From the NCBI RefSeq assembly GCF_009765865.1, contig NZ_LMUQ01000005.1:1-51897 (forward strand): DNA of 51,897 nucleotides, given 5' to 3'. This DNA comes from Acidisoma sp. L85 (GTDB taxonomy: Bacteria > Pseudomonadota > Alphaproteobacteria > Acetobacterales > Acetobacteraceae). The notes beneath the pieces are model-generated. The model searched no databases, was not told the origin of the DNA, and saw nothing but the letters and a program-made list of their open reading frames with translations. Position numbers and translations under genes: made by a program. Positions within the stretch are counted from its first letter, which is position 1, and each line of letters opens with the position of its first letter. Below, piece after piece: positions 16,497-24,961 of this stretch.

Positions 16497-18089
16497 ATGA
16501 GGATGAGAACGGATATGCGGGATCTTCGTGGCGCCTCGAAACGAGACAACCTCGGCAACCTTCCGCGCCGTGACCTTCTCCGGCTGGCCCTCGCCGGCGG
16601 CGCCCTAAGCGCCAGCGGCCTCATCCTTCCGTCCGGCGCCCGGGCCGCCACGCCGAAAAAGGGCGGCACCCTGCTCGTCGGCTGCGCCGGCGGCGGCGCC
16701 AAGGACACGCTCGACGCGCATCAGGCCGTGACCTACCCCGACATCGCCCGCAACTTCGCGATGTATGAGACGCTGGCGACCATCGCGCCCGACTACAGCT
16801 TCCAGATGCTGCTCGCGACTGAGATCACCCCGAACAAGACGGCCGACCTCTGGACCGTGAAGCTCCGCAAGGGCGTCACCTTCCACAACGGCAAGCCGCT
16901 CACCGCCGATGACGCCATCTTCTCGATCAAGCGCATCATAGACCCGAAGACGCCGGGCGGCGGTGCTGCCGGTCTCGCGGATATCGACGCGAATGGCCTG
17001 ACGAAGATCGACGACCTCTCCTTCTCGATCAAGCTCAAGCGCGCCAACGCCATCATCGACCGCGAACTCGCGCAATATACCAACAGCATCATTCCCATCG
17101 GCTACGACGTGAAGAACCCGGTCGGCACCGGGCCGTTCCGCTTCGGCAGCTTCACGCCGGGCGACCGCACACACATGCCCGCTTATTCAGGCTATTGGCG
17201 CACCGGACTGCCCTATGTCGCCGAGCTGGTCATCATCGACTTCCCGGACGACACGGCGCGCATCAATGCCCTGATGGGCGGCCAAGTGCATGTCATCGAC
17301 AACGTGCCCTTCGCGCAGACCGTGCCGCTGGGCATGACGCCGGGGCTCAAGACGCTGGTCGCGAAAACCGGCGGCTGGCTGCCTTTCACCATGCGCGTCG
17401 ATCAGGCGCCCTTCAGCGACGTGCGCGTGCGCCAGGCCATGCGCCTCATCGTCGATCGGCCGCAGATGATCGCCCAGGCGCTGTCGGGCCAGGGCTCGGT
17501 CGCGAATGATTTGTTCTCGCCCTTCGACCCCTCCTTCAACCACAGCCTGCCGCAACGCCATCAGGATCTCGACCAGGCCAAATCGCTGCTCAAGGCGGCC
17601 GGTCATGCCGACCTCGCGGTCGAACTCGTAACCGGCGACGTCGCCGCCGGGCTTGTCGAGGCCGCGCAGGTTTTCGCCCAGCAGGCCCAGGGTGCCGGCG
17701 TGACGGTGAATGTCCGCAAGGTCGATAGCGGCGTCTTCTACGGCGACGACTATCTGAAATGGACCTTCGCGCAGGATTTCTGGTTCACCCGCGACTATCT
17801 GAGCCAGGTCGCCTCCTGCCAGACGCCCACCGCGAGCTTCAACGAAACCCATTGGTCGGATCCGAAATTCGAGGCGCTGGTCAGCGAAGCACTGACCACC
17901 GTCGATTTCGCCAAGCGCACGGAGCTCATCCACGCCGCGCAAGCCATCGACTACGACACCGGCGGCTATATCATCTGGGGCTTCCGCGATCAGGTCGATG
18001 GCTATTCCAGCAAGATCGGCGGTCTGGTGCCCTCGCGCACCGGCAATCCGCTCGGCAATTACGGCTTCGCGCAAATGTATTTCGTGTGA
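16497..18089 (+). CDS. Periplasmic substrate-binding protein of a peptide-type ABC importer (SBP_bac_5)
   Basis: A 530-residue binding protein. A Tat-type signal is visible: twin arginines R24-R25 in LPRRDLLRLALAGG, a hydrophobic stretch, and a probable cleavage after ARA near residue 50. The mature part shows family-5 motifs: KGGTLLVGCAGG, LWTVKLRKGVTFHNGKPLTA, GTGPFRFGSF and VRVRQAMRLIVDR. Such proteins carry di/oligopeptides, but also opines, glutathione or amines, so the ligand is open. ATGs at 16503 and 16515 are alternative starts. It heads a four-gene operon that encodes a whole importer. Confidence 0.9.
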   Translation: MRMRTDMRDLRGASKRDNLGNLPRRDLLRLALAGGALSASGLILPSGARAATPKKGGTLLVGCAGGGAKDTLDAHQAVTYPDIARNFAMYETLATIAPDYSFQMLLATEITPNKTADLWTVKLRKGVTFHNGKPLTADDAIFSIKRIIDPKTPGGGAAGLADIDANGLTKIDDLSFSIKLKRANAIIDRELAQYTNSIIPIGYDVKNPVGTGPFRFGSFTPGDRTHMPAYSGYWRTGLPYVAELVIIDFPDDTARINALMGGQVHVIDNVPFAQTVPLGMTPGLKTLVAKTGGWLPFTMRVDQAPFSDVRVRQAMRLIVDRPQMIAQALSGQGSVANDLFSPFDPSFNHSLPQRHQDLDQAKSLLKAAGHADLAVELVTGDVAAGLVEAAQVFAQQAQGAGVTVNVRKVDSGVFYGDDYLKWTFAQDFWFTRDYLSQVASCQTPTASFNETHWSDPKFEALVSEALTTVDFAKRTELIHAAQAIDYDTGGYIIWGFRDQVDGYSSKIGGLVPSRTGNPLGNYGFAQMYFV

Positions 18090-18125
18090 CGGGCGCGTCG
18101 CATTGATGTCCCGGCGCCGTGGCCG

Positions 18126-19079
18126 ATGATCCGCGTTCTGCTGCGCCGCTTCGGCCTCGGCATCGTCACCCTGATCTGCGTTTCCATTCTCGTCTTCGCG
18201 GGAACGCAGGCGCTGCCGGGTGATGCCGCGCAGGCAATCCTCGGCAAGACCGCGACACCCGAGCGGCTTGCCGCGCTGCGCAGCGCGCTGCATCTCAACC
18301 AGCCGCTGCTCAGCCAATACACCACCTGGATCGGCGGCATCCTGCACGGCAATTTCGGTGAATCGCTCGCATCCGAAAGCCCGGTCGCGACACTGATCGC
18401 GCCGCGTGTCGTCAACTCCGCTTTCCTCGTCGTGGTCTCGGCGATCTTCGCGATCCCGCTATCGCTCGCCATCGGCGTCGTCTCGGCGGTGTGGCGGGAC
18501 GGCTTGGTCGATCATGCGCTGTCCGCCATCACGCTGATTCTGGCGGCGGTGCCGGAATTCGTCATCGGCATCGCGCTGATCGTGCTGCTGGCAACCAATG
18601 TCACGCATCTGCTGCCCGCCGTCGCCATGCTGGATGACAGCGTGCCGCTGTGGCGACAGCTCGGGCAGACGGTGCTGCCGGTGCTCACCCTCAACCTCGC
18701 TGTCATTCCCTATATGAGCCGCATCATGCGCGCCTCGATGATCGAGGTGATGGAGAGCGAATACATTCAGATGGCGCGGCTGAAAGGCATGCCGCCCGGC
18801 CGTGTCATCCTGCGTCACGCGCTGCCCAATGCCATCGTGCCCTTCGTCCAGGTGACGGCGCTGCAGCTCGCCTGGCTGGCCGGCGGCATCGTGGTGGTGG
18901 AGGTGGTGTTCCACTACCCCGGCATCGGCCAGGCATTGGTGGACGCCGTCTCCAACCGAGACCTGCCGGTGGTGCAGGCGCTCACGCTGCTGGTCGGCGC
19001 GGTCTATGTGCTGCTCAACCTCGTCGCCGATATCGCGACCATCCTGCTGACGCCGCGTCTGCGGACTTCGCTGCGATGA
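18126..19079 (+). CDS. ABC importer permease, DppB type
   Basis: A 317-residue inner-membrane permease with an N-terminal segment at about 9-29 and five more in the C-terminal core. It begins LLRRFGLGIVTLICVSILVF, continues with the family's LRSALHLNQPLLSQYTTWIG and GILHGNFGESL, and ends with the EAA loop in the form EYIQMARLKGMPPGRVILRH, which docks on the ATPase. It should pair with the DppC-type permease whose ATG overlaps its TGA by 4 bp. It sits 36 bp after the binding protein. Confidence 0.92.
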   Translation: MIRVLLRRFGLGIVTLICVSILVFAGTQALPGDAAQAILGKTATPERLAALRSALHLNQPLLSQYTTWIGGILHGNFGESLASESPVATLIAPRVVNSAFLVVVSAIFAIPLSLAIGVVSAVWRDGLVDHALSAITLILAAVPEFVIGIALIVLLATNVTHLLPAVAMLDDSVPLWRQLGQTVLPVLTLNLAVIPYMSRIMRASMIEVMESEYIQMARLKGMPPGRVILRHALPNAIVPFVQVTALQLAWLAGGIVVVEVVFHYPGIGQALVDAVSNRDLPVVQALTLLVGAVYVLLNLVADIATILLTPRLRTSLR

Positions 19080-19954
19080 GCGCCACCGCGACGATCGCCG
19101 CCGCCCCGCCCGCGCGCCGCCGTTTCGCGTTGCTGCGTGACGCCTGCCGGCTGACCCGGACCCGCATCGGCATCGCGACGGTCGCGCTGGTCGTGCTGAT
19201 CGCCATCGTCGGTCCTTGGATCGCGCCGCATCCGCCCAATGCCTTCGTCGCCCTCCCCTATTCGCATCCGAGCCACGCGGCGCCGCTGGGTGCCGATTAC
19301 CTCGGGCGGGACGTGCTCAGCCGTTTCCTCTGCGGCGGGCGCGCCATCCTGGTTCTGTCCCTGCTCGCCACCGTCATCGGCCTGGTCGGCGGCGTTCTCA
19401 CCGGCCTCGTCGCCGCCTATGCGGGCGGCAAGGTCGATGAGCTGCTGATGCGGATCATGGATATCCTCCTCGCTTTCCCGCAGATCGTCCTCGTGCTGCT
19501 GCTGGTGGCGGGTTTCGGCCCGCGGCTTTGGCTGATCGTGCTGACCGTCGCACTCGGCCATCTGCCGCGTGTCGCCCGTGTCGCACGTGCCGCCGCCGCC
19601 GAGGTGGTGGAACGTGATTTCGTGCGCGCCGCCGAAGTGCTGGGCGAAAGCCGCACGCATCTGCTGCTGGTCGAGATCCTGCCGAACATGTCCTCGCCGC
19701 TGCTGGTCGAGTTCGGCTTGCGGCTGACCTATTCGATCGGGCTGATCGCGGGCGTCAGCTTCCTCGGCTTCGGCCTGCAACCGCCGGCCGCAGATTGGGG
19801 GCTGATGATCAACGAGAACCGCATCGGAGTCGTCATCCAGCCCTGGCCCGTGGTGCTCCCGGTCGCCGCCATCGCCGTGCTCACCATCGGCATGAACCTG
19901 ATCACGGACGGCATCGCCCGCGCCGCCATCGGCATCGGCCGCAGCGCACCATGA
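19076..19954 (+). CDS. ABC importer permease, DppC type
   Basis: A 292-residue permease. The N-terminal cytoplasmic tail is followed by RIGIATVALVVLIAIVGPWI, then the periplasmic motif GADYLGRDVLSRFLCGGR that marks DppC/OppC proteins. The EAA loop is VERDFVRAAEVLGESRTHLL. The start at 19076 is set by a 4-bp overlap with the dppB-like stop; the frame remains open upstream inside that gene but without coding character. The stop overlaps the ATG of the fused ATPase by 4 bp, so the three products are made in series. Confidence 0.92.
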   Translation: MSATATIAAAPPARRRFALLRDACRLTRTRIGIATVALVVLIAIVGPWIAPHPPNAFVALPYSHPSHAAPLGADYLGRDVLSRFLCGGRAILVLSLLATVIGLVGGVLTGLVAAYAGGKVDELLMRIMDILLAFPQIVLVLLLVAGFGPRLWLIVLTVALGHLPRVARVARAAAAEVVERDFVRAAEVLGESRTHLLLVEILPNMSSPLLVEFGLRLTYSIGLIAGVSFLGFGLQPPAADWGLMINENRIGVVIQPWPVVLPVAAIAVLTIGMNLITDGIARAAIGIGRSAP

Positions 19955-21720
19955 CCGAAGAAGTCCGCGTCTCCGCCTTGCGGGTCGAGGTCGCCGCGCG
20001 CGGCCATGACATCGTCGATGAGGTCAGCTTCACCATCACCCCCGGCGAAGTGCTCGGCCTGGTCGGCGAGAGCGGTTCCGGCAAGACGACGATCGGCCTC
20101 GCCCTTCTTGGCCATTGCCGGCGCGGCGCGCGCATCGCCGGCGGCGAGGTTTCGGTCGGGCCGCAAGGGATTATCGGCACGCCGCCCGCCGAACTCCGCG
20201 CCCTACGCGGCAGCCTGGTCGCCTATATCCCGCAGGATCCTGGGACGGCGCTGAACCCGGCGATGCGCCTGGGCGAACAGCTCGACGAAATGCTGAGCGT
20301 CCATCTCCCGCAACTGAACGCCGCCGCGCGCGAAGACCGCATGGGGGAGTTGCTGCGTGACGTGGCGCTGCCCGACACGCCGGACTTTCGCCGCCGCTAT
20401 CCGCATCAGGTTTCGGGCGGCCAGCAGCAGCGCCTCGCCATCGCCATGGCCTTCGCCTGCCGTCCCAGGCTGATCGTACTCGACGAGCCGACCACCGGGT
20501 TGGATGTGACGACCCAGGCGCATGTCCTGCGCACGGTCCGCGAACTCTGCGCCCGCCACGGCGTCGCCGCGCTTTATGTCAGCCACGATCTCGCGGTGGT
20601 GGCCGAACTCGCGCAGCGCGTGGCGGTGATGTATGCCGGCCGTCTGGTCGAGGCCGGCACGGCGGCAGAGGTTTTCGCGGCACCGCGCCACCCCTATACG
20701 CGCCGCCTGCTCCAGGCGATGCCGGACCCGGAGGGGCGTCATCAGCTCGTCGGCATTCCCGGCCACGCGCCCGGACCCGGCCATCGGCCGGAGGGCTGCT
20801 TCTTCAAGCCGCGCTGCGACCTCGCCACCGACCTCTGCGACGTCTTCCCGCTCGAGACCGAGATTTCCGCCACCCATATGGCGCGCTGCTGGCATCAGGA
20901 ACAGCCGGAACCCGAGGCGCCGCTCGCGCGCCAGCACACGCTCCCCGCCGCGCCGAAAGAGCCCGTTCTTAGCCTGCGCGCGGTCAATGCCGCGTACGGC
21001 GAAGCACAAGTGCTGCACGACATCGCCTTCGACATCGGCGCGGGCGAATGCCTCGCGCTGGTCGGTCAATCGGGCAGCGGCAAGACCACTTTGGCGCGCG
21101 GTATCGCGGGACTACATCGCGAGGTCTCGGGCACAATGACGCTCAGCGGCGCGGTCTTGCCGCCTGGCATCCGGCAGCGCCCGGCGGCGCAGCGGCAGCG
21201 CATCCAATACATTTTCCAAAACCCCTACGCCTCGCTGAACCCGCGCCGCACGGTGGGCGAGATCATCGCTCGCCCGTTACGGCTTTTCGCGGATCTCGGC
21301 GCGGAGGCGGCGCGCGGCCGCGTGGTGCGCGAACTCGACCGCGTTTCGCTGCATGCACGGCTGCTGGACCGTTATCCGGACCAGCTCAGCGGCGGTGAAC
21401 GCCAGCGGGTCGCGATCGCCCGTGCGCTCGCCGCCGAACCCCGGCTGCTGATCTGCGACGAAGTGACTTCCGCGCTCGATGTTTCGGTGCAGGCGGCGGT
21501 GATGGCGCTGCTGTCGGAACTGCGGACCGAGATGAACCTCGCGATGCTCTTCGTGACCCACAATCTCACTCTGGTCCGCAGCTTCGCGGATCGCGTGGCG
21601 GTGATGAACCAGGGCCGCATTGTGGAACTGCGCGAAACCGAGGCGATCTTCCGCGCCCCGGCCGATGACTACACGCGAGCGCTGCTGTCGGATACGCCGG
21701 GATTGGGAGCGGCGGCTTAG
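19951..21720 (+). CDS. Fused double ATPase of a peptide-type ABC importer (DppD-DppF fusion)
   Basis: A 589-residue protein containing two complete ABC ATPase domains. Domain 1 (about 5-260) has Walker A GESGSGKTT, the signature VSGGQQQRLAIAMA and Walker B LIVLDEPTTGLD, followed by the Cys-containing oligopeptide-type tail (GCFFKPRCDLATDLCDVFPL). Domain 2 (about 335-585) has Walker [24 protein letters not shown] and LLICDEVTSALD. Separate DppD and DppF subunits are the norm; the fusion fixes a heterodimer and is known in alphaproteobacteria. Both sites look catalytically intact. It ends the importer operon, just before palindromic repeat copy 2. Confidence 0.92.
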   Translation: MTEEVRVSALRVEVAARGHDIVDEVSFTITPGEVLGLVGESGSGKTTIGLALLGHCRRGARIAGGEVSVGPQGIIGTPPAELRALRGSLVAYIPQDPGTALNPAMRLGEQLDEMLSVHLPQLNAAAREDRMGELLRDVALPDTPDFRRRYPHQVSGGQQQRLAIAMAFACRPRLIVLDEPTTGLDVTTQAHVLRTVRELCARHGVAALYVSHDLAVVAELAQRVAVMYAGRLVEAGTAAEVFAAPRHPYTRRLLQAMPDPEGRHQLVGIPGHAPGPGHRPEGCFFKPRCDLATDLCDVFPLETEISATHMARCWHQEQPEPEAPLARQHTLPAAPKEPVLSLRAVNAAYGEAQVLHDIAFDIGAGECLALVGQSGSGKTTLARGIAGLHREVSGTMTLSGAVLPPGIRQRPAAQRQRIQYIFQNPYASLNPRRTVGEIIARPLRLFADLGAEAARGRVVRELDRVSLHARLLDRYPDQLSGGERQRVAIARALAAEPRLLICDEVTSALDVSVQAAVMALLSELRTEMNLAMLFVTHNLTLVRSFADRVAVMNQGRIVELRETEAIFRAPADDYTRALLSDTPGLGAAA

Positions 21721-21752
21721 GACGATCGGCGCGGAGGCAGATGCCCCCTACT

Positions 21753-21851
21753 CGTCGTGGCATGCGAAGGCATGCCATCCACGCCTTTTAGTGGCCGGGA
21801 CGTTTCGCCAAAGTTAAGGCGTGGATGGCACGCCTTCGCGTGCCATGACGG
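21753..21851 (+). repeat. Three-armed palindromic repeat, copy 2 (variant)
   Basis: Keeps the central stem CCACGCCTT...AAGGCGTGG and the right arm ATGGCACGCC-ttc-GCGTGCCAT, with flanking CGTC...GACG. The left arm is replaced by a different hairpin, TGGCATGC-gaa-GGCATGCCA, which itself resembles the right arm. It lies between the convergent importer ATPase and oxidoreductase genes. Confidence 0.8.
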
Positions 21852-21877
21852 GAAAACGGGTTTGGCTGAACCAGAAC

Positions 21878-22882
21878 CTAAACCGCCACCCACTCCCCGC
21901 TGCCCGCCGCGCGGAACACCGCATCGATCACCCTCATATTCGCCACCGCATCCTCAAGCGGAAACTCCAACGGTGCCCGGCCCAATATCGCCGCCGAAAA
22001 CGCATCACCTTGCAGCGTATACTGGTTCGCGAGAGCGAAACTCTCGACCACCGCGCCGGATCCGTTCAGCGCCGCGCCGTCATCGATCACGATGCGGCAA
22101 GCCTCGTCGAACGGCGCGTTGAACGGAATGAGCACCTCCAGCCGCGCCTTCGTGCCAACAATCGTCACCCGCTGATGCGGCGCGAGCCGCGTCGAGCACG
22201 TGAACGTCAGGTGACCCTTCGGAAACGCGACAACCGCGCTGGTCAGCTGGTCGGTGCCCATCTCGGGATCGCGCTCGATCAACCCGGCGACCCGCAGCGG
22301 CTCCGCGCCGAAAACAAACCGCGCGGTCGAGATGGCGTAGCAGCCGATATCCATCAACCCGCCGCCGCCGATCTCCGGCAGATTGCGGATGTTCTGTGGA
22401 TCATCGAGATAGTAGCTGAAGAATGTCTGGATCGCGCGAACCTCGCCGAGCCGTCCCTCATGCACCAGCGCCCGAACCCGCTGCCACCACGGCGCATGCC
22501 GCACCATGAAAGCCTCGGCCACGATCAGGCCCGCACGGTCCCGCGCGCCGATCAGCGTCGTCGCCTCCTCCGCATTCAGCGCGATGGGCTTCTCGCACAG
22601 CACATGTTTGCCGGCTTCCAAAGCGCGAAGCGTCCAGGGCACATGCAGATGATTGGGCAGCGGATTGTAGATCGCATCGATTTCCGGATCGGCCAGCAGC
22701 GCCTCGTAGCTGCCATAGGCGCGCGGAATGCCAAGCTCCTTCGCCACGCGATCGGCGGAAGCCTGATCGCGGGACGCAATGGCCGTGATGCGGCTGATCT
22801 TTCCTTTCTGCATCGCCGGGATGACATGCTCGCGTCCGATCTTGGCCGTGCTCAGCACGCCCCAATTCACTGTGTCGGCCAT
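21878..22882 (-). CDS. Gfo/Idh/MocA-family NAD(P)-dependent oxidoreductase
   Basis: A 334-residue dehydrogenase. The N-terminal Rossmann region begins WGVLSTAKIGREHVIPAMQK (the G-x-G is altered to S-T-A-K-I-G, as in some members) and includes YNPLPNHLHVPWTLRALEAG and HVLCEKPIALNAEEA, which holds the EKP lysine of the family. The C-terminal alpha/beta domain has GGGLMDIGCYAISTARFVFG with the catalytic D-x-G-x-Y-x(3). Such enzymes oxidise sugars, cyclitols or related diols; the substrate is unknown. It follows the cdhR-like regulator by 6 bp on the same strand, so it is probably co-transcribed with it. A place in carnitine breakdown is not obvious. Confidence 0.88.
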   Translation of the reverse strand: MADTVNWGVLSTAKIGREHVIPAMQKGKISRITAIASRDQASADRVAKELGIPRAYGSYEALLADPEIDAIYNPLPNHLHVPWTLRALEAGKHVLCEKPIALNAEEATTLIGARDRAGLIVAEAFMVRHAPWWQRVRALVHEGRLGEVRAIQTFFSYYLDDPQNIRNLPEIGGGGLMDIGCYAISTARFVFGAEPLRVAGLIERDPEMGTDQLTSAVVAFPKGHLTFTCSTRLAPHQRVTIVGTKARLEVLIPFNAPFDEACRIVIDDGAALNGSGAVVESFALANQYTLQGDAFSAAILGRAPLEFPLEDAVANMRVIDAVFRAAGSGEWVAV

Positions 22883-22888
22883 CGTTTC

Positions 22889-23938
22889 CTATTCCCTATC
22901 TGATCCACGCGAAGCCGGCGGCACCGTCGCGGGCCGCAAGGCCCAGGACCCGCCGCCCTGCTCCCGCGCCTCCACCGGGCTCATCCCGAAGCGCGCGCGG
23001 AAGGCTCGCGCGAAAGCCGAGGCCGAGCCGAAGCCATAGGCGCTCGCGACCTCCGCCACGTTGTGACCGCTATGCTGCAACATGCGCTTGGCCGCCGCTA
23101 GCCGCAGATCGAGATAATAGGCGTGCGGCGACATGCCGAGCTGCGCGCGGAACCGCGTCTGCAGCGTGCGCGTCAGCAACCCAGCCCCCGCCGCCAATCG
23201 CGGCACCGGCACCGGCTCCTCCAGATTGCGCTGCATGACGCCGATCACCGAGGCCAGCGCCGGATCCGCCGCCGCGAGCCGCCCAAGCGACACGATCGGC
23301 TGTGGCGCCGAGGAAGCCTGCGCCTGCTCATAGATGAAGATGCTCGCGACATTCAGCGCCAGTGGCAGTCCATGCTCCGCGCTGATCATCGCGAGCATCA
23401 TGTCCAGTGCCGGGGCCGCGCCGCCCGCCGTCCAGCGCGTGCGATCCATCACGAAACGGTCGCTGACGACCTCGACCTTGGGGAAGGTGGCGGCGAACTC
23501 CTCCAAATCCTCCCAATGCGTCGTGGCGCGATAGCCATCCAGCAGCCCGGCTCGGCCGAGCACCCAAGCACCGGCCTCGATCCCCGCGATAGACAACCCG
23601 CGCCGCGCGACGGCGCGCAGATCGGACGCCAGGCTCCGCCCGATCGCCAGTGCATCGAAGGCGGCAACAACGAAAAGGCCATCCCGCACCTCCGCCGGCG
23701 CGAACGCCCCCGCCACGCCAACCGTTACGCCGGAGCTGCTCGCCGGCAGGTCGCCGCCAAGCGAGACGAGGCGCCAGCGATACAGTTCCTGGCCCGAGAC
23801 GCGATTGGCCGCCCGCAAGGGCTCGATGGTAGCGGCCAGCGACATCATGGAGAACTGATGCAGCACCAGAACATCGAGGCAGCTCGGCGCTCCGGGAAGA
23901 CTCGTCCGGCGCGAAACGGAATAGGGCGCGGCAGGCAA
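22889..23938 (-). CDS. GlxA-family (DJ-1/PfpI + AraC) transcriptional activator, CdhR-like
   Basis: A 349-residue regulator with an N-terminal DJ-1/PfpI-like sensor domain (DVLVLHQFSMMSLAATIEPLR to about residue 200) and a C-terminal AraC DNA-binding domain with two helix-turn-helix units. The second is recognisable in HNVAEVASAYGFGSASAFAR followed by FRARFGMSP. The sensor contains GIEAGAWVLGRAGLLDG, where the nucleophile elbow of true DJ-1 enzymes has drifted, as is usual in regulators. It diverges by 111 bp from the carnitine catabolic genes, the same arrangement as CdhR and carnitine dehydrogenase in pseudomonads, which suggests activation by carnitine. Related GlxA proteins sense betaine, arginine and choline derivatives. 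Confidence 0.85.
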   Translation of the reverse strand: MPAAPYSVSRRTSLPGAPSCLDVLVLHQFSMMSLAATIEPLRAANRVSGQELYRWRLVSLGGDLPASSSGVTVGVAGAFAPAEVRDGLFVVAAFDALAIGRSLASDLRAVARRGLSIAGIEAGAWVLGRAGLLDGYRATTHWEDLEEFAATFPKVEVVSDRFVMDRTRWTAGGAAPALDMMLAMISAEHGLPLALNVASIFIYEQAQASSAPQPIVSLGRLAAADPALASVIGVMQRNLEEPVPVPRLAAGAGLLTRTLQTRFRAQLGMSPHAYYLDLRLAAAKRMLQHSGHNVAEVASAYGFGSASAFARAFRARFGMSPVEAREQGGGSWALRPATVPPASRGSDRE

Positions 23939-23962
23939 TGGTGGGCCTCTCCCTCGACCAAG

Positions 23963-23990
23963 AACGTATCGTCACCTTCGCGAAACGTAT
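23963..23990. promoter_or_regulatory. Direct repeat AACGTAT, 21 bp apart: candidate AraC-type operator
   Basis: AACGTAT occurs at 23963-23969 and again at 23984-23990, with 21 bp from start to start, two helical turns. Tandem half-sites on one DNA face are typical of AraC-family activators. The pair lies in the 111-bp gap between the GlxA/AraC regulator and the carnitine genes, about 60 bp before the first catabolic ATG. Confidence 0.5.
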
Positions 23991-24049
23991 AGCACCCCGC
24001 CCGCTGAGCGACCACCCTTCCGCCACCGCATCCACCGCCGGAGCACGCC

Positions 24050-24961
24050 ATGATCTGGGACGCTTTCATCACCTGCGCCGTCACCGGCGTCGGTGCCTCG
24101 ACCGAGAAGAACCCGCATGTCCCGGTAACCCCCGCCGAGATCGCCGCCGCCTCCATCGAAGCGGCGCGCGCGGGTGCCGCCATCGCCCATATCCACGTTC
24201 GCGACCCGAAGACCGGCAAAGGCTCGCGCGACGTGGCGCTTTACGCCGAGGTGGTTGACCGCATCCGCGCCTCTGATGTCGATGTCGTCATCAACCTCAC
24301 CGCGGGCATGGGCGGCGACCTGGTGCTGGGCGGCGTCGATGCGCCGCTGCCGCTCGATATGCGCTCGACGGATCTGGTTGGCGCCGAGGAACGGCTCGCC
24401 CATGTCACCGCGCTGCTCCCGGAGATCTGCACCCTTGATTGCGGCTCGATGAACTTCGCCGAGGGGGACTACGTGATGACCAATACGCCCGGCATGCTGC
24501 GCGCCATGGCGAAGCGCGTGCAGGCGCTCGGCGTGCGTCCTGAGATCGAGGTTTTCGATACCGGCCACCTCGTGCTGTGCAAGCAACTCATCCGCGAGGG
24601 CCTCATCGATGATCCCGTGATGATCCAGCTTTGCATGGGCATCCCCTATGGCGCGCCTGATGATCCGCAGACCGTCATGGCAATGGTGAACAACCTGCCC
24701 GCCGGCGCGATCTTCTCCGGCTTCTCGATCGGCCGCATGCAACTGCCTTTCGCCGCCATGGCGCTGCTCGCCGGCGGCAATATCCGAGTCGGACTCGAGG
24801 ACAATATCTGGCTCAACCGCGGCGTGCCCGCGACGAATGCGCAGCTTGTCGAGCGGGCCGTCACCATCATCCAGGCGATGGGCGCCCGCGTCCTGACCCC
24901 GGCGGAGGTCCGCGCGAAGCTCAAGCTGCAAAAGCGCGATCATCGGGGTCGCGCGGCGTGA
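24050..24961 (+). CDS. Beta-keto acid cleavage enzyme (BKACE), probable 3-dehydrocarnitine:acetyl-CoA cleavage enzyme
   Basis: A 303-residue TIM-barrel enzyme. The zinc ligands H47 and H49 lie in [16 protein letters not shown], the place they occupy in 3-keto-5-aminohexanoate cleavage enzyme, and the third ligand region is [13 protein letters not shown]. The MGGDLVLGG and [18 protein letters not shown] loops line the pocket. BKACE enzymes join acetyl-CoA to a beta-keto acid, giving acetoacetate and a new CoA ester. Beside a carnitine dehydrogenase the expected substrate is 3-dehydrocarnitine and the product betainyl-CoA. It overlaps the next gene at GTGA. Confidence 0.85.
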   Translation: MIWDAFITCAVTGVGASTEKNPHVPVTPAEIAAASIEAARAGAAIAHIHVRDPKTGKGSRDVALYAEVVDRIRASDVDVVINLTAGMGGDLVLGGVDAPLPLDMRSTDLVGAEERLAHVTALLPEICTLDCGSMNFAEGDYVMTNTPGMLRAMAKRVQALGVRPEIEVFDTGHLVLCKQLIREGLIDDPVMIQLCMGIPYGAPDDPQTVMAMVNNLPAGAIFSGFSIGRMQLPFAAMALLAGGNIRVGLEDNIWLNRGVPATNAQLVERAVTIIQAMGARVLTPAEVRAKLKLQKRDHRGRAA

